Notes under the pieces: generated by a model
Seen by the model: only the letters and a program-made list of their open reading frames with translations
Database searches by the model: none
Told to the model about the DNA's origin: nothing
Assembly: GCA_934047225.1 (NCBI GenBank)
Contig: OW204011.1
Coordinates: 14,582,339-14,646,338, forward strand
From: Ypsolopha sequella
Taxonomy: Eukaryota > Arthropoda > Insecta > Lepidoptera > Ypsolophidae
DNA length: 64,000 nt
Reading direction: 5' to 3'
Shown: in pieces, positions 29,707-41,389 of the stretch
Position numbering within the stretch: position 1 is the stretch's first letter
How the letters are laid out: each line of letters starts with the position of its first letter
Program-made: the position numbers and the translations under genes

Positions 29707-31245
29707 AAGCGCGAGCGGGCGCAGTTCCTAGGGATGTCCCCGGTCACTAGGGATGGGATTTTTTTTTTTCTAAAATTTATTACAACAAATTTTGTTTTGG
29801 CCATATCTTCGGAACGGAAGGTGGTACATCCCTAGGGGTCGGACCATAGGGTGCCAAAAAAGTTCTTTTTTTTTAATGTCAAGACTTTAACGGCCTGTAT
29901 CTCCTAGACGGCTAGAGTTAGACCCATGTTGATGGGTGTCTGAGAAAAGGTCTCGCCGAGATCTAGCCCCCCCCGGTGTCAGAACTTTAACGGCCCGTAT
30001 CTCCCAAACGGCTGAAGCTAGACCCATGTTCATGGTACTCTAAGAAAAGGGCTCGACGAGATCTTTCTGAAAATAAAATAAAATAAAAAAAAAGTCAAAA
30101 AAAAAAATTTTTTTTTTACCAAAACTTTGATCGGCCATATCTCCCGAACCGTAAGTCCTAGCGAGTTGCGGTTTCAACTTTTGTGATCGGTTTGCCGAGG
30201 GTTACCCGACCGCATAAAAAAAATTGACATTTGAAAGGTTTTGACATTTTTTGACATGTCCAAAAAAGTGCTCCGATTTGCTTGAAACTCGGTATCCAGG
30301 AGCAAGTGGGGTCGCTGATTACGAATCCACTGTCAAATTTGACACTTTTTGACAACCGACAGGGATTTTGACACTTTTTCGAAAAAAAATTGATCGGATA
30401 TTTCTTCGGATCTAATGGCGAGGCCGAAGGCCGAGCCTACAAGTGTCTTTCCAGCGAGGCCGAAAAATGAGCATGTGAGGACGGAGAACGCGCCAGCGAG
30501 GCCGAAGGCACTTGTAAACTCGGCCTTCGGCCTCGCCATTAGATCCGAAGATATATCCGATCAATTTTTTTTCGAAAAAGTGTCAAAATCCCGGTCGGTT
30601 GTCAAAAAGTGTCAAATTTGACAGTGGATTCGTAATCAGCGACCCCACTTGCTCCTGGATACCGAGTTTCAAGCGAATCGGAGCACTTTTTTGGACATGT
30701 CAAAAAATGTCAAAACCTGTCAAATGTCAATTTTTTTTATGCGGTCGGATAACCCTCGGCAAACCGATCACAAAAGTCGAAACCGCAACTCGCTAGGACT
30801 TACGGTTCAGGAGATATGGCCGATCAAAGTTTTGGTAAAAAAAAAACTTTTTTTTCGACTTTTTTTTTATTTTATATTATTTTCAGAAAGATCTCGTCGA
30901 GCCCTTTTCTTAGAGTACCATGAACATGGGTCTAGCTTCAGCCGTTTGGGAGATACGGGCCGTTAAAGTTTTGACACCGGGGGGGGCTAGATCTCGCCGA
31001 GACCTTTTCTTAGACACCCATCAACATGGGTCTAACTCAAGCCATCTAGGAGATACAGGCCGTTAAAGTTTTGACATTAAAAAAAAAACTGTTTTGGCAC
31101 CCTGTGGTCCGACCCCTTGGGATGTACCACCTTCCGTTCCGAAGATATGGCCAAAACAAAATTTTGCTGTAATAAATTTTAGAAAAAAAAAAATCCCATC
31201 CCTAGTGACCGGGGACATCCCTGGGAACTGCGCCCGCTCGCGCTT
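29707..31245. repeat. Giant palindrome (arms ~0.75 kb), foldback-like
   Basis: The left edge aagcgcgagcgggcgcagtt is mirrored by aactgcgcccgctcgcgctt at the right edge. Arms mirror all the way to the centre at ~30,475 with only scattered differences. Each arm holds ~100-bp subunits with tttaacggcctgtatctcct and ggtctcgccgagatcta, then gatcggccatatctcccga, and a core of gaggccgaaggc motifs. Open frames inside (e.g. 30158-30355 and 30599-30796) are mirror images and not supported as genes. Confidence 0.92.
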
Positions 31246-31273
31246 CTTTATAAAATTTATTATTATTATTATA

Positions 31274-31539
31274 TACAAGGTGACTTTTTGATCATCGTCC
31301 AAATTCATACTGGTGGCTTGATAAGTGATCAGTATCATGGATCAATAACAATTTTTGTGAAATTCGTGAAACGAAATTTCGACTCCCCATAGTGATTCAC
31401 TCGGGACTGGAAGTGAATTTCTATGGGAAGCCGAAATTTCATTTTACGAATTTCACAAAAAATTTTATTGATTCAAGATACTGATCACTTACCAAGGCTC
31501 CAGTATGAATTTGGACGATGATCAAAAAGTCACCTTGTA
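31274..31539. mobile_element. MITE, family M5 (copy 3)
   Basis: Ends tacaaggtgactttttgatc and complement, 266 bp, inserted in an ATT microsatellite just outside the palindrome. Confidence 0.85.
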
Positions 31540-31605
31540 TATTATATATTTATAATTATTATATTATATTATAAAAATCAACATCACAAACACTATCACT
31601 ACCCA

Positions 31606-32080
31606 TTAAGGCCCTTAATATCGCCAAATGGGTACTTTCTAAAGCCTACTCCTCTTTTATGGCCAAACCAAAAATATTGAAAAAATGTATTATGGATTAT
31701 CAACTCTAGGACAACATATGCAACATTTTCCTTTTTCGTACCACCAAAACTTCTATATGAAAAATTGTTTCAACTGAATGGTGTTTTTTTGGCTTGAATT
31801 TCCTACTGCTCCTAAGCGGCTTAGGTGATTAAATTCATTTATGCTTTGATAAATAGATAAACTTGATAGCTATAAATATAACATAGAATTATTCAATCGA
31901 ACAATTACGCCCATGTGAAAAGTATTATTTTCTCCTATTTTTCCCTTTCAAGGACGCAGCGAGCGTCGTAACAGCCACCACGCATTGTGCACTGATTTGA
32001 ACGTTATTTCAATGTCGTTTCCGTCGATATTCATACAGACAAACATCGAGCTGCTAATTTGGCGACGGTAATCGCCTTAA
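31606..32080 (+). mobile_element. TTAA-flanked MITE, family M2 (copy 2)
   Basis: TTAA at 31606-31609 and 32077-32080. It is very similar to copy 1 over its whole length, including caaatgggtactttctaaag and ggacgcagcgagcgtcgtaa. Confidence 0.85.
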
Positions 32081-33419
32081 ATTGTCTAACCCATGAGTCT
32101 TTATATCTATAACAATTCTATGGCGAAGTAACAACAACAAAAGCGAAAAATAATAACTGAAATAAGTACTAAGTAGTACACATCACTTTTCATCACCATC
32201 GACAATGAAGTATTACATTGTTTTATTGACACTTTATTGATTCTGCATTTTTAAAAATAAACAGAAACACAACGACTCTTTATGTGATTCGTCGTAAGTG
32301 TAAAAGCCATTTACGGCATTTTTTCTTCTCCCCATGAATCAACTCTTACGTTTTTTGTACTTTTAACACGTATACCTACATCGGGAGCGGCGCGAATCAA
32401 AGAGAGTTATGTGTGTGCCGACTGCATGGCCGTGGCCTTAGGCGCGGGGCGCGGGGTGTGGTGGCAGGCGGCACGGCGCGGCGGTTGCGGCGAATCAAAG
32501 TACTCTTCGCCCGCCTGATTTCGGCAACCGAAATAATAACCGGTGAAATAAGGGTTGGAAAGATTTCGGTTGTAACAACCTGTACCGAAATTCGTATACG
32601 GTGATTCACCGTTTCAACGGTACCGTAAAGAGTCCCTGGAGCGGAGAGCGCGAGATCAGCAAATAAAATGTTAAAGTTCATTTCTACTATGATAGTATGC
32701 AAAAAACATGTAAGGTCCTTGCCCGATTTTTTTTTAGGGATTGTCAAGTGTCCTTTTAACATTCATTTGCGATAGGTAATTTGTCCTTTGGTAAAAATTA
32801 AAAGCTCTAAAATGCTTAGTTTCTGAGATAATCAATACCTTAAGGTGGTAAAACCAACACAATTTCATACGATTTTATAATTGAATACATACCTTAATTA
32901 CAACAAAACAGACTTCTCAAATAAAGCTTAAAAAATCAACGAAAAATCTAGTTTCCGCATATGCAATAATATTAATTAAAAAATTGTTTAATTATTACGC
33001 AATTAAAATATCAAAAGTATTCAAAACTCACAAGATTTTTGAGTGTATTGGTGAGATCTACAACCACATAGAAGTTCATGATACGTTCAAATACGTTTCA
33101 TTCATAAAACTTTGTTCCGATTGTAGCACAAAACAATAACTTCCAATATTCTTATATTTTATATGGATATAAAAATTATTTCGAAGTAACTTCATTAAAA
33201 AAAAAACACTTTTCTCATAACTATTGGAAAAATCAGCGATCATATTTCTTAGAATATATTTTTTTTGTTTGTCACCGAACTTCAGTGTAAAGACTCGGAA
33301 CGGTAGCGGCCGCCATGACAGTGCATCAGACTTACATCGCCGCAGCCGATGAACTTTGCATTGGGTGCAGAGTTATAAACGATCATTTCAAAAGTCGGAC
33401 TTTTGAATGTACAGTGGAG
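32081..33419. other. Interval without recognised gene
   Basis: It holds a GC-rich patch at ~32400-32510 with no homologue I recognise, aaccg-rich TE-like sequence to ~32640, then ~600 bp of AT-rich DNA. Near 33,300 a short GC-rich segment on the minus strand ends in a good donor (GCGAT|GTAAGT), but it cannot be assigned. Confidence 0.35.
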
Positions 33420-33524
33420 ACCACATCAAGCTATACACTTGCAGTACGAAATTAGCCCCTACAGAGAAGAATATAAGATAGGTACAAAGTCCAATGTGTC
33501 TTACTTGATGCGGTCTCCACTGTA
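33420..33524. mobile_element. Short TA-target MITE
   Basis: 105 bp with ends TACAGTGGAGACC and GGTCTCCACTGTA. Confidence 0.75.
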
Positions 33525-33621
33525 CATCCACTAGGGATGTACCATAATTTTTTTTTTCTCTTTGGAACGGAAGGTAGTACATACACCCTTTAGGGTTGTA
33601 CCATAGGGGGTCAAAAATATA

Positions 33622-33887
33622 TACAAGGTGACTTTTTGATCATCGTCCAAATTCATACTGTAGGCTTGATAAGTGATCAGCATCCTGAATCGATAACAAT
33701 TTTTGTGAAATTCGTATAAAGAAATTTCGACTTCCCATAGTAATTCACTCAGAGTCCTGAGTGAATCACTATGGGGACTCGAAATTTCATTTTATGAATT
33801 TTACTAAAATCGTTATTGGTTCATGATGCTGATCACTTACCAAGGCTCCAGTATGAATTTGGACGATGTTCATAAATTCACCTTGTA
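33622..33887. mobile_element. MITE, family M5 (copy 4)
   Basis: Inserted into a partial copy of the foldback repeat: gggtcaaaaatata precedes it and atttttttaaatgtcaaaac follows, which is continuous elsewhere (34108-34130). Confidence 0.85.
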
Positions 33888-33953
33888 TATTTTTTTAAAT
33901 GTCAAAACTTTAACGGCCTGTATCTTCTAAACGGCTGGGATTAGACCCATGTT

Positions 33954-35370
33954 GATACTTTTTGTTTGATCGTGATATAACTGATGTTAGGGTTATGCTT
34001 TTGATATAGTGATGTACCACTAGGGATGCACAATAAAATGTTGTTTTGGCCTTATCTTTGGAACGGAATGTAGTACCTACACCCTTTAGGGTTGTACCAA
34101 AGCGGGTCAAAAATATATATTTTTTTAAATGTCAAAACTTTAACGGCCTGTATCTTCTAAACGGCTGGGGTTAAACCCATGTTGATGGGTGTCTAAGAAA
34201 AGGTCTCGCCGAGATCTACTCCTCCCAAGTGTCAAAACTTTGACGGCCTGTATCTCCTAAACGGTACAAGTTAGATCCATGTTGATGAGTGTCTAAGAAA
34301 AGGTCTCGCCGAGATCTACCCCTCCCAAGTGTCAAAACTTTGACGGCCTGTATCTCCTAAACGGTGAGAGTTAGACCCATGTTGATGGGTGTCTAAGAAA
34401 AGGTCTCGGTGAGATCTATCCCCCCCAAGTGTCAAAACTTCAAAGGCTCGTATCTCCTAAACGGCTGAAGCTAGACCCATGTTGATGGTACTCTAACAAA
34501 AAGGCTTCACGAGATCTACTTAATGGTGAAATAAAAAATAAAAAAAGTCGTAATAAAAATAAAAAATAAAATTTCGCAAATTTTGATCGGCTATATCTCC
34601 CGAAAGGCTGGTGCTAGAGAAACCGAGTTTTGACTGTTGTAAATTGCTTGACGTGCCACAATCAAAAAAATTTACATTTGATAGGTTTTTCCGAATTCTC
34701 GTTTAGACCTTTCAAAAAACTGTTAAAACCTGTCAAATGTAAAATTTTTTGATTGTGGCACGTAGCCCCTGCCAAGCCATTTACAACAGTCGAAACCCGT
34801 TTTCTCTAGCACCAGCTTTTCGGGAGATATTGGCCGATCAAAATTTGCTAAATTTTATTTTTTATTTTTTTTACGACTTTTTTTATTTTTTATTTTACCA
34901 TTAGGTAGATCTCGTGAAGCCCTTTTATTAGAGTACCATCAATATGGGTCTAGCTTCAGCCATTTAGGAGATACGAGCCTTTGAAGTTTTGACACTTGGG
35001 AGGGGTAGATCTCGGCGAGACCTTTTCTTAGACACCCATCAACATGGGTCTAACTCTTACCGTTTAGAAGATACAGGCCGTCAAAGTTTTGACACTTGGG
35101 AGGGGTAGATTTCGGCGAGACCTTTTCTTAGACACCTATCAACGTGAGTTTAACCTCAGCCGTTTAGAAGATACAGGCCGTTAAAGTTTTGGCATTAAAA
35201 ATATTTTTTTTTTGACCGCCTATGGTACAATCCTAAAGGGTGTCGGTACTACTTTCCGTTCCAAAGATAAGGCCAAAACAATTTTTTTATGGTGCATCCC
35301 TAGTGGTACATCATTATGTCAAAAGCATAACCCTAACATCAGGATCATCACTATGAAACAAAAAGTATCA
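33954..35370. repeat. Second giant palindrome (arms ~0.65-0.7 kb), same family, more diverged
   Basis: The left edge gatactttttgtttgatcgt is mirrored by the right edge near 35365. Arms contain three to four ~100-bp subunits (gtgtcaaaactttgacggcc, ggtctcgccgagatctaccc) and meet near 34,700 around gacctttcaaaaaact. The same subunit vocabulary as 29707-31245 shows common origin, with more mismatches and unequal subunit numbers. Confidence 0.88.
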
Positions 35371-36169
35371 TTATTTAAAATCAAAAGGAACCCTAATTTC
35401 ATCATTTGATCCATGATGGCAGTGAAAATCTTTTCTCGACGCAACGTGACGTGTAGATAGGTACCATTATCTATAAAAACGGCAAAAAATACATGTTCGG
35501 TCACAAAATAACCACTTATAGAATTTTTACTCCGAATATCTAGCGAAAACAGGCGCACGCACGCATAGACGCGTGTACGTACGACGATAGCTCCGACTTC
35601 TAGATAACATATTGTTTCAGGAAGAAAGAAGTCGGCATAAGTGTTGCTTCGGTACCATCGGTCTTTATAGAATTATTATTAACTTTTTAGTGAATGACTG
35701 CTGTAACTATTGAAGTCGGTTACTATTTTTTTGTTAAAAGTTTTATAACAATACAATGTCGGCCCTTAGCCGAAATAAGGCAAAATATAATAAATTTTTG
35801 CTAACGGGTTTCTTAGTGGGTACCTTATTTCTTTCTTTTAAGGTGAAATTTTCAAAGGCATTTTAGAGGCATTATTTTAATTAGGTACCAAAGTTCGGCC
35901 GCCTTAAAACAGGAGGGTGTAAATCTGATCATGTACTTTCATTCCTTACCTATTGAATATCCTATTAAATATTTCTTTTGCAGCAGAAAACATTTTTTGG
36001 CGGCAAAAGAAATATTTAGATGACGAATGATTCCCTCCCACAAATAACGCACTTTTCATTCATCTTGACGGATCGCCATCTACTCACACGTCGCCTCGCC
36101 GCTTTGTGAATAGCGTGCAAGCAAACTCCATCCGTCGCTGATTGGCACGTGGCGTGGAGTCCGCCCCGA
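35371..36169. other. Interval with repeat pieces
   Basis: It contains a piece of the ccgtaccat-type lepidopteran repeat (~35455-35515) and half of the short MITE seen at 11243 (gcgaaaacaggcgcacgcac, ~35543). Otherwise it is AT-rich without a gene. Confidence 0.45.
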
Positions 36170-36770
36170 CCCCGCGCTGCACCCCGCGCCTTTGTTTATA
36201 TGCCATGATCATAGAAATTATGTTTTCTTAAAATTACGGGTACGAATTTTTCTAATCTTTTGAATGTTGATCGGGTATGTTATTATGATAAGGTAGCTGC
36301 CAACTTTTGAATTCTAATTTTGTATTTCTGATAATATGAAAAGAAACTTAATTAAACCGAAAAGCATACTAAATAAATTTCTAATATTTCTATTTTAGGT
36401 CAAGATAAATAATACCATTTGATGTAAACATACTCAAGTCCCTCTAATACTATATTGAAAGAGTATTTCACAATTTTCTGTTTTCCTAATTTCCATGTAT
36501 GCAATCTTTCTAATAAATGAATAACAACAAAATACGCTTATTTTATGTCAGATAAAATCTAAACTTTTAATTCTAAGTTTGTAATGACCCTTTCAAATTA
36601 AATAATTGCAAATACCTAAATAATACCTACAGCAACATCCTAAATTTTCTAAGTTTTTAATATAATCTTTAAATATATATACTTAATTAATCCTGCAAAG
36701 ATAAACAATTTTAATAATATCATAAGTACGAATCGTACTGCTACGCGCCTAAATCGGCTACATTATCTTT
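36170..36770 (+). repeat. Right arm of ~0.6-kb inverted pair
   Basis: See 28730-29340. GC-rich at its left (ccccgcgctgcaccccgcgc), AT-rich to the right. Confidence 0.7.
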
Positions 36771-36899
36771 GTAATCTCTTCTTGGTGGGCTCGGTTTCCG
36801 CACCTAGTCTCTTACTTGGACCTTTGTGCGTGGAAAGTGTGGAGCCGGCTATTCCAGCCAGCCCAGCTCTCGCCAGAATCCCAAGAGGCGACCTAGGTC

Positions 36900-38308
36900 T
36901 AGGGCTGCCATCATCTAAATTGCGGGTGGTGCCTTGGGTTTCCAATTCTTTTGTTCTCTAGAAAATCAAAACTCCATACATTAATTCTTCCATTTTCCAA
37001 GAAATATTTTATTTATGAAATTGATTTCCTATTAGTTTCCAAAAAATTTGTTGGTACAGTCGACAGCGGGAGCAAGTGATTATTAATTTATTTAATGTAT
37101 TACTTATCTAATGTGTTCCTTTTTAATTAATGTAATTTAAAAAAGATGATTGGTAATAAACTACTCACAAACTTTTTTACCTGGACCATAAACAGGCGGC
37201 AGCCCCTTTGTTTTAATTTTGTCCCTTTTACAAGGGATAGAGACCGCCTTCTTATTTCTCGGAAACGGGTTGGCAAACTTAACAATAGCTTTACAACGAA
37301 AGCCACCTGGAAAATCAACTTGCGATTTCTGTTAACTAAACGGTTCATAACAATAAGTAAGTAGGTCATAGTAGAAAAAAGATTTATTTATGCTATTATA
37401 ACTTGCTTCTGATGCTGACTGTACCCCATCTTGGTTTTGGGAACAAGAGTAACTGAATTTGTTTATTAAATAAAAGTTTGGAAACTCGCGGAATTGCGAA
37501 AGGTCGTTTTTTGGAAACCCAAGGCACCACCCAAATTGCCGACAGAGGACAAAAACTTCAAAAACCCCGGACATTTAGGTGAAATTGAGGTTTTTCCCCG
37601 GACATCCTTAAAAAATATTCTTACAAAAAAAGTTTTCATTAAACATTTTTTATTCCACGTTAATTATTTACTAAACAATAATAGTAGTTTATGCTATAAG
37701 GGCGCAAAGGAATAAATTACGAGGACGATTTAAAACACGAGCGTAGCGAGTGTTTTAAACGTAACCGAGTAATTTATTGCTCTTACGCCCGTGTATCATA
37801 CTACGTTTTTCAATGCATAGTGTGAGGAAATAAAATATATAATTTTGTGAACTTTAAATTGTAATTGGCTCAAAAGGACTAGGTATCCAAAGCCGTTAAA
37901 CAGTGGAAAAAAAGTATGATATTTATGGTACACAGGAAAGGCTGCAGGTTAGCCAACCATTGTAAATAAATCAAATAAAATAATAATAATAAAGCCCTAG
38001 GGCAAAATAATCGACTTTCTGTTCGGTTTTGATGCATAAAAAGTGGGCCTTTACGAGCACATGCATTGAAAATATATTTATTGCCGCTCTGGGATTGCCT
38101 TCGATGCGGTTTACGAACGATTTAATTTTTTCTTAGGTTTGTTTTTATTTATTGATTATCCTTCAATTAATTGTGGTTAATTAATTAATCTGACACATAA
38201 AGTGTCCGGGTTTTACCCGGATTTTGATCCAAATCCTCCCCCGGACGGCCCCCGGACGCCCTCCAAACTAGGACAAATCCGGGGAAACCCGGACGGATGG
38301 CAGCCCTA
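36900..38308. mobile_element. hAT-type element with perfect 8-bp duplication, nested with M6
   Basis: Ends TAGGGCTGCCATC and GATGGCAGCCCTA; flanks cctaggtc at 36892-36899 and 38309-38316 are identical. Near the ends are cccggacg motifs (e.g. aacccggacggatggcagcc). Within it lies M6 copy 3 (37682-38072). There is no transposase, so it is non-autonomous. It interrupted a short minus-strand open frame (38315-38380 into 36763-36945). Confidence 0.88.
37682..38072 (-). mobile_element. MITE, family M6 (copy 3)
   Basis: Full-length minus copy nearly identical to 17158-17548. Confidence 0.78.
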
Positions 38309-38497
38309 CCTAGGTCGCCACGCGAAGCGTCCCCGGTTCACCGAGGATCTTAGCCCGTTGTGTGCTGACGCCTACGCCTACGCCTTTGTAACCTCAGTAT
38401 TACCGCTTTTATTTCCATTTCCGTACTTATGAAAAAACTTTTGTATCAAAGGCATTTTCCCGCCGTGCCGCGCCCCGCCTCTGCGTCTATTCAATTC

Positions 38498-38747
38498 TAT
38501 AAATAGCGCATCGCGCAGCGTCAACCTTATCGAGTCATTCGCTTGTCCCTCCCCCCTGCCGCGCCGCGCCGCTGCCTGTCTGGCACGCGCGGCCTCGCAG
38601 GCCGAGGGGGAGGTAGTGGGAGACGCGGTACGCTCGCTAGTGATGTCTCGAGTTGGACAAATCGTGTATCGACTTTCGGACATTTTGCATTTTGGATTTT
38701 CATGTTACAGAGATGTGCGAATTGTCGCGCGTGCGTGGTTTGTAAGT
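38498..38747 (+). promoter_or_regulatory. Candidate TATA promoter with downstream splice donor
   Basis: A GC-rich island contains TATAAATAG at 38498-38506 and, ~240 bp downstream, a consensus donor TTT|GTAAGT (donor at 38742). It points toward the transposase-derived ORF at 41568 on the same strand. A link between them is inference only; it may equally be a TE promoter. Confidence 0.3.
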
Positions 38748-38749
38748 AA

Positions 38750-39327
38750 ATGCAGATTCAAGTAAGGATTTCTTCTCACGAAGTCCATTGGGCTATAGTA
38801 CACGAGTGCGTACACGAAAGCTCTAATTTTAAAAGCAAATTAGTAGGATAATTTTTAAGTGAGTGTGATCAAAAATGCAAAAGATTGTATCTAATAATCA
38901 TACTGAACAACTGTCTTGGCGAGGGCTTCTATTTATGGTTAAACGTCAGTCGCTTAGTGCAAATTGCATAACTTAACTTTGTATTTCTTGTTTAGAAGTT
39001 AAAAATTAAAAAACATTTTCGTATGTGGCAGTTGAAGCCAATAGTTCAGTATAAGTAAGTAGCGTTTATTCATGAACATGTGTCAAACAATAAAAAAAGG
39101 TCTTAAAATTAGTTAACAGTACACTTCATGTTCTACCCATATGGACATATGAATATTAATTAGCAGACACCCAATTATAATTAAGTATTATCAAAAGAAA
39201 TGAAACAATGTCTTGGAGAATTAAATACAATACCTATGTCAAAATTATTAGAATTGGATGTCAATATTATGAATAAATTAAATTGTTTTATCGTCTAAAA
39301 AGTCAATGACGCTATAATAACATACTA
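38750..39327. other. AT-rich interval, nothing recognised
   Basis: No open frame of note. Confidence 0.4.
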
Positions 39328-40638
39328 CTCTGTGTAAAAAGTATCGGGAATTGATAAATTACAGAACGCGCGGTAAACATATCGACCTACTTTTTTTTTC
39401 GTAAGTTGGTAGGACTGTAATGAGTTACCACGCGAACTTTGAGTGCATTATGTCACTCAGTGTAATTACAGCTGCTGTTTTTGTATCTCGTTGTTTTAAG
39501 TGTTCTGCGATTTTTCTATGGAAGCATTTGTTGAAAAAAGAGTTTGCCTTAAATTTTGCGTATCAAACGAGATTTCCTGTGCCGAATCACTAAAAATGTT
39601 GCAGAAGACTTACGGTGATTCGTATATCTCAAAAACACGGGTTTATGCATGGTATAAAGTATTTAAAGAAGGCCGACAAGTGGTAACTGATTTGCCTCGT
39701 TCTGGTCGACCCCCAACCGCTGCGAATTATGAAAACACCAATCTAATCAAGAGTCTGGTGCTTGAAAATCGTCGTATGAGTCTTAGAGAGTTAGCTCTAG
39801 AGGTAAAAGTATCTTTTAGGTCCGTTCATAATATTCTGACGGACATTTTGGGTATGAAACGCGTCGCTGCACGATTAGTTCCAAAAGAGCTCAATTTTGT
39901 CCAAAAAGAGCATCGAAAGCAGGTTGCTGAAGACATGATTTCCCGATCTTTTTCGGACTCCACCTTCATGAACCGCATCATAACTGGCGACGAGACATGG
40001 GTTTATGAGTACGGTACGCAAACAAGTCAACGGTCTTCAGAATGGCGCCTCGAAAATGAACCGAAAACCAAAAAACCGCGTCAAAGCCGCTCGAAAATCA
40101 AGGTTATGCTGATAGTTTTCTTCGATTGCCGGGGTGTAGGGCACTATGAATTTCTTCCAGAGGGACAAACGGTGAATAAAGAATGTTATTTAGGCGTCAT
40201 GAGGCGTTTGTGTGAGAATATCCGCCGAAAACGGCCAGATTTATGGAACGACAATTCGTGGGTTTTACACCATGATAATGCACCATCGCAAAAAGCCATA
40301 ATCGTGCAAGAGTTTTTAGCCAAAAAGTCGACGAATGACATCGACCAAGTGCCGTACTCACCTGATATGGCTCCGTCTGACTTTTTCCTGTTCCCAAAGC
40401 TGAAGTTACCACTTCGAGGAAGACGTTTCGAGTCGATTGAAGCTATAAAAGAAAATTCGCTGAAGGAGTTGAAGACCATCCCCCAATCAGCTTACAAAAA
40501 ATTTATGGAGGAATGGGTCAAGCGCTGGCGTGGCTGTATTGCAAGCGAAGGGGCCTATTTCCAAGGCGACAAAATAAATTTTGGCGAATAAATTACTTTT
40601 TTGGTTTTATTGAACAATTCCCGATAGTTTTTACACAG
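39328..40638 (+). mobile_element. Complete mariner element
   Basis: Terminal repeats CTGTGTAAAAAGTATCGGGA (left, 39330 onward) and the complement of CTGTGTAAAAACTATCGGGA (right, ending 40638) differ at one base. TA dinucleotides lie just outside. Length ~1.3 kb and a single uninterrupted transposase are as in active mariners. The exact outermost bases are uncertain because the two ends differ by an indel there. Confidence 0.92.
39518..40591 (+). CDS. Mariner transposase, intact
   Basis: 357 aa from the first real ATG (an in-frame GTG upstream is not used). Two helix-turn-helix motifs occupy the N-terminal ~110 residues (TRVYAWYKVFKEGR, SGRPPTA linker, SLRELALEVKVSFRSVHNIL), followed by LVPKEL, the mariner W-V-P-H-E-L equivalent. 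The catalytic triad is visible: ITGDETWV, LHHDNAPS and YSPDMAPSD. There are 34 residues between the second and third Asp, the DD34D signature. It cuts and pastes the surrounding element at TA. No frameshift or stop is seen, so it may still be active or very recent. Confidence 0.95.
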   Translation: MEAFVEKRVCLKFCVSNEISCAESLKMLQKTYGDSYISKTRVYAWYKVFKEGRQVVTDLPRSGRPPTAANYENTNLIKSLVLENRRMSLRELALEVKVSFRSVHNILTDILGMKRVAARLVPKELNFVQKEHRKQVAEDMISRSFSDSTFMNRIITGDETWVYEYGTQTSQRSSEWRLENEPKTKKPRQSRSKIKVMLIVFFDCRGVGHYEFLPEGQTVNKECYLGVMRRLCENIRRKRPDLWNDNSWVLHHDNAPSQKAIIVQEFLAKKSTNDIDQVPYSPDMAPSDFFLFPKLKLPLRGRRFESIEAIKENSLKELKTIPQSAYKKFMEEWVKRWRGCIASEGAYFQGDKINFGE

Positions 40639-40725
40639 AATGTATGTCAACAAGTAGCGTAAATAATCTAGTTTTAAACAAATTTACATGCACGTCTTTA
40701 ATATCGTTCGGTACCTTGTTATATA

Positions 40726-41170
40726 TTAATGGGGCCATACAAATACACTCTTATGCATTAATGCAGTGATGGATTTCTGTAAACATAGTCTATGGCGATG
40801 TTGCATGCGTACACTTTTATTGTGCGTAGTGGAGACTTTAACAAAGTTTTCCGGATTAAATTTTACGAAAATAGCAATCTCGAAAATATAAAGTGATAGT
40901 AATGTTAGCAATTTCAGCTTTTTGAAATACGGTTGGCAGCTATCTGTTGTTTTTAGTTTACACATTGCCCTAATACACCGTTTTTGTGCCTTAAAAGCAA
41001 TTTTTTTGTGTGTTGAATTTCCCCAAAAAGTAATCCCATATCGCAGAGTCGACATAACAATAGAAAGGCATATTTGCAGAGTTTGTCTGTCACAGTTTTT
41101 ATTTGTTGTTTCCAATCTAATTTTCTGTCTATAGTTTTTGTATACTGGATATCGTCAATATAAGTGAAGT
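40726..41170 (-). pseudogene. LINE ORF2 fragment (CR1/L2-like)
   Basis: The minus-strand frame carries STLRYGITFWGNSTHKK, KAQKRCIRAMCKL and LSLYIFEIAIFVKFNPE, the thumb and post-RT region of CR1/L2-type LINEs. Upstream (41,100-41,170) a related frame reads DRKLDWKQQIKTVTDKL, displaced by a frameshift and deletion. It is dead. Confidence 0.72.
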
Positions 41171-41342
41171 TTATTTAAACAATAACCGCTTTTACATTTT
41201 TAAGTAGATACGTTTTTATTTTCCAATCATTATTTACAAAAGTCATACAACAAAAGTTGGTCAGTGTTATCAGTAGACCATACGGTTTAAGATTAAAAGT
41301 TCTTCACTAAAAAAATATATCGTCACGACATAAATCCCCGAG

Positions 41343-41389
41343 GTGGTGTTCTGACACCCTCTGGGTGTTCTGACACCCTCTGGGTGTTC
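41343..41389 (+). repeat. Small tandem duplication upstream of the ORF
   Basis: ctgacaccctctgggtgttc occurs twice in a row with flanking ggtgttc. Confidence 0.8.

Noticed and set aside
29277..29804. 175-codon minus-strand open frame
   Set aside because: It runs across the boundary of the palindrome and a neighbouring repeat, has no domain, and is rich in Arg/Thr from GC-rich repeat DNA.
30158..30796. Pairs of similar ~65-codon ORFs on both strands
   Set aside because: They are mirror images created by the palindrome arms, not independently conserved genes.
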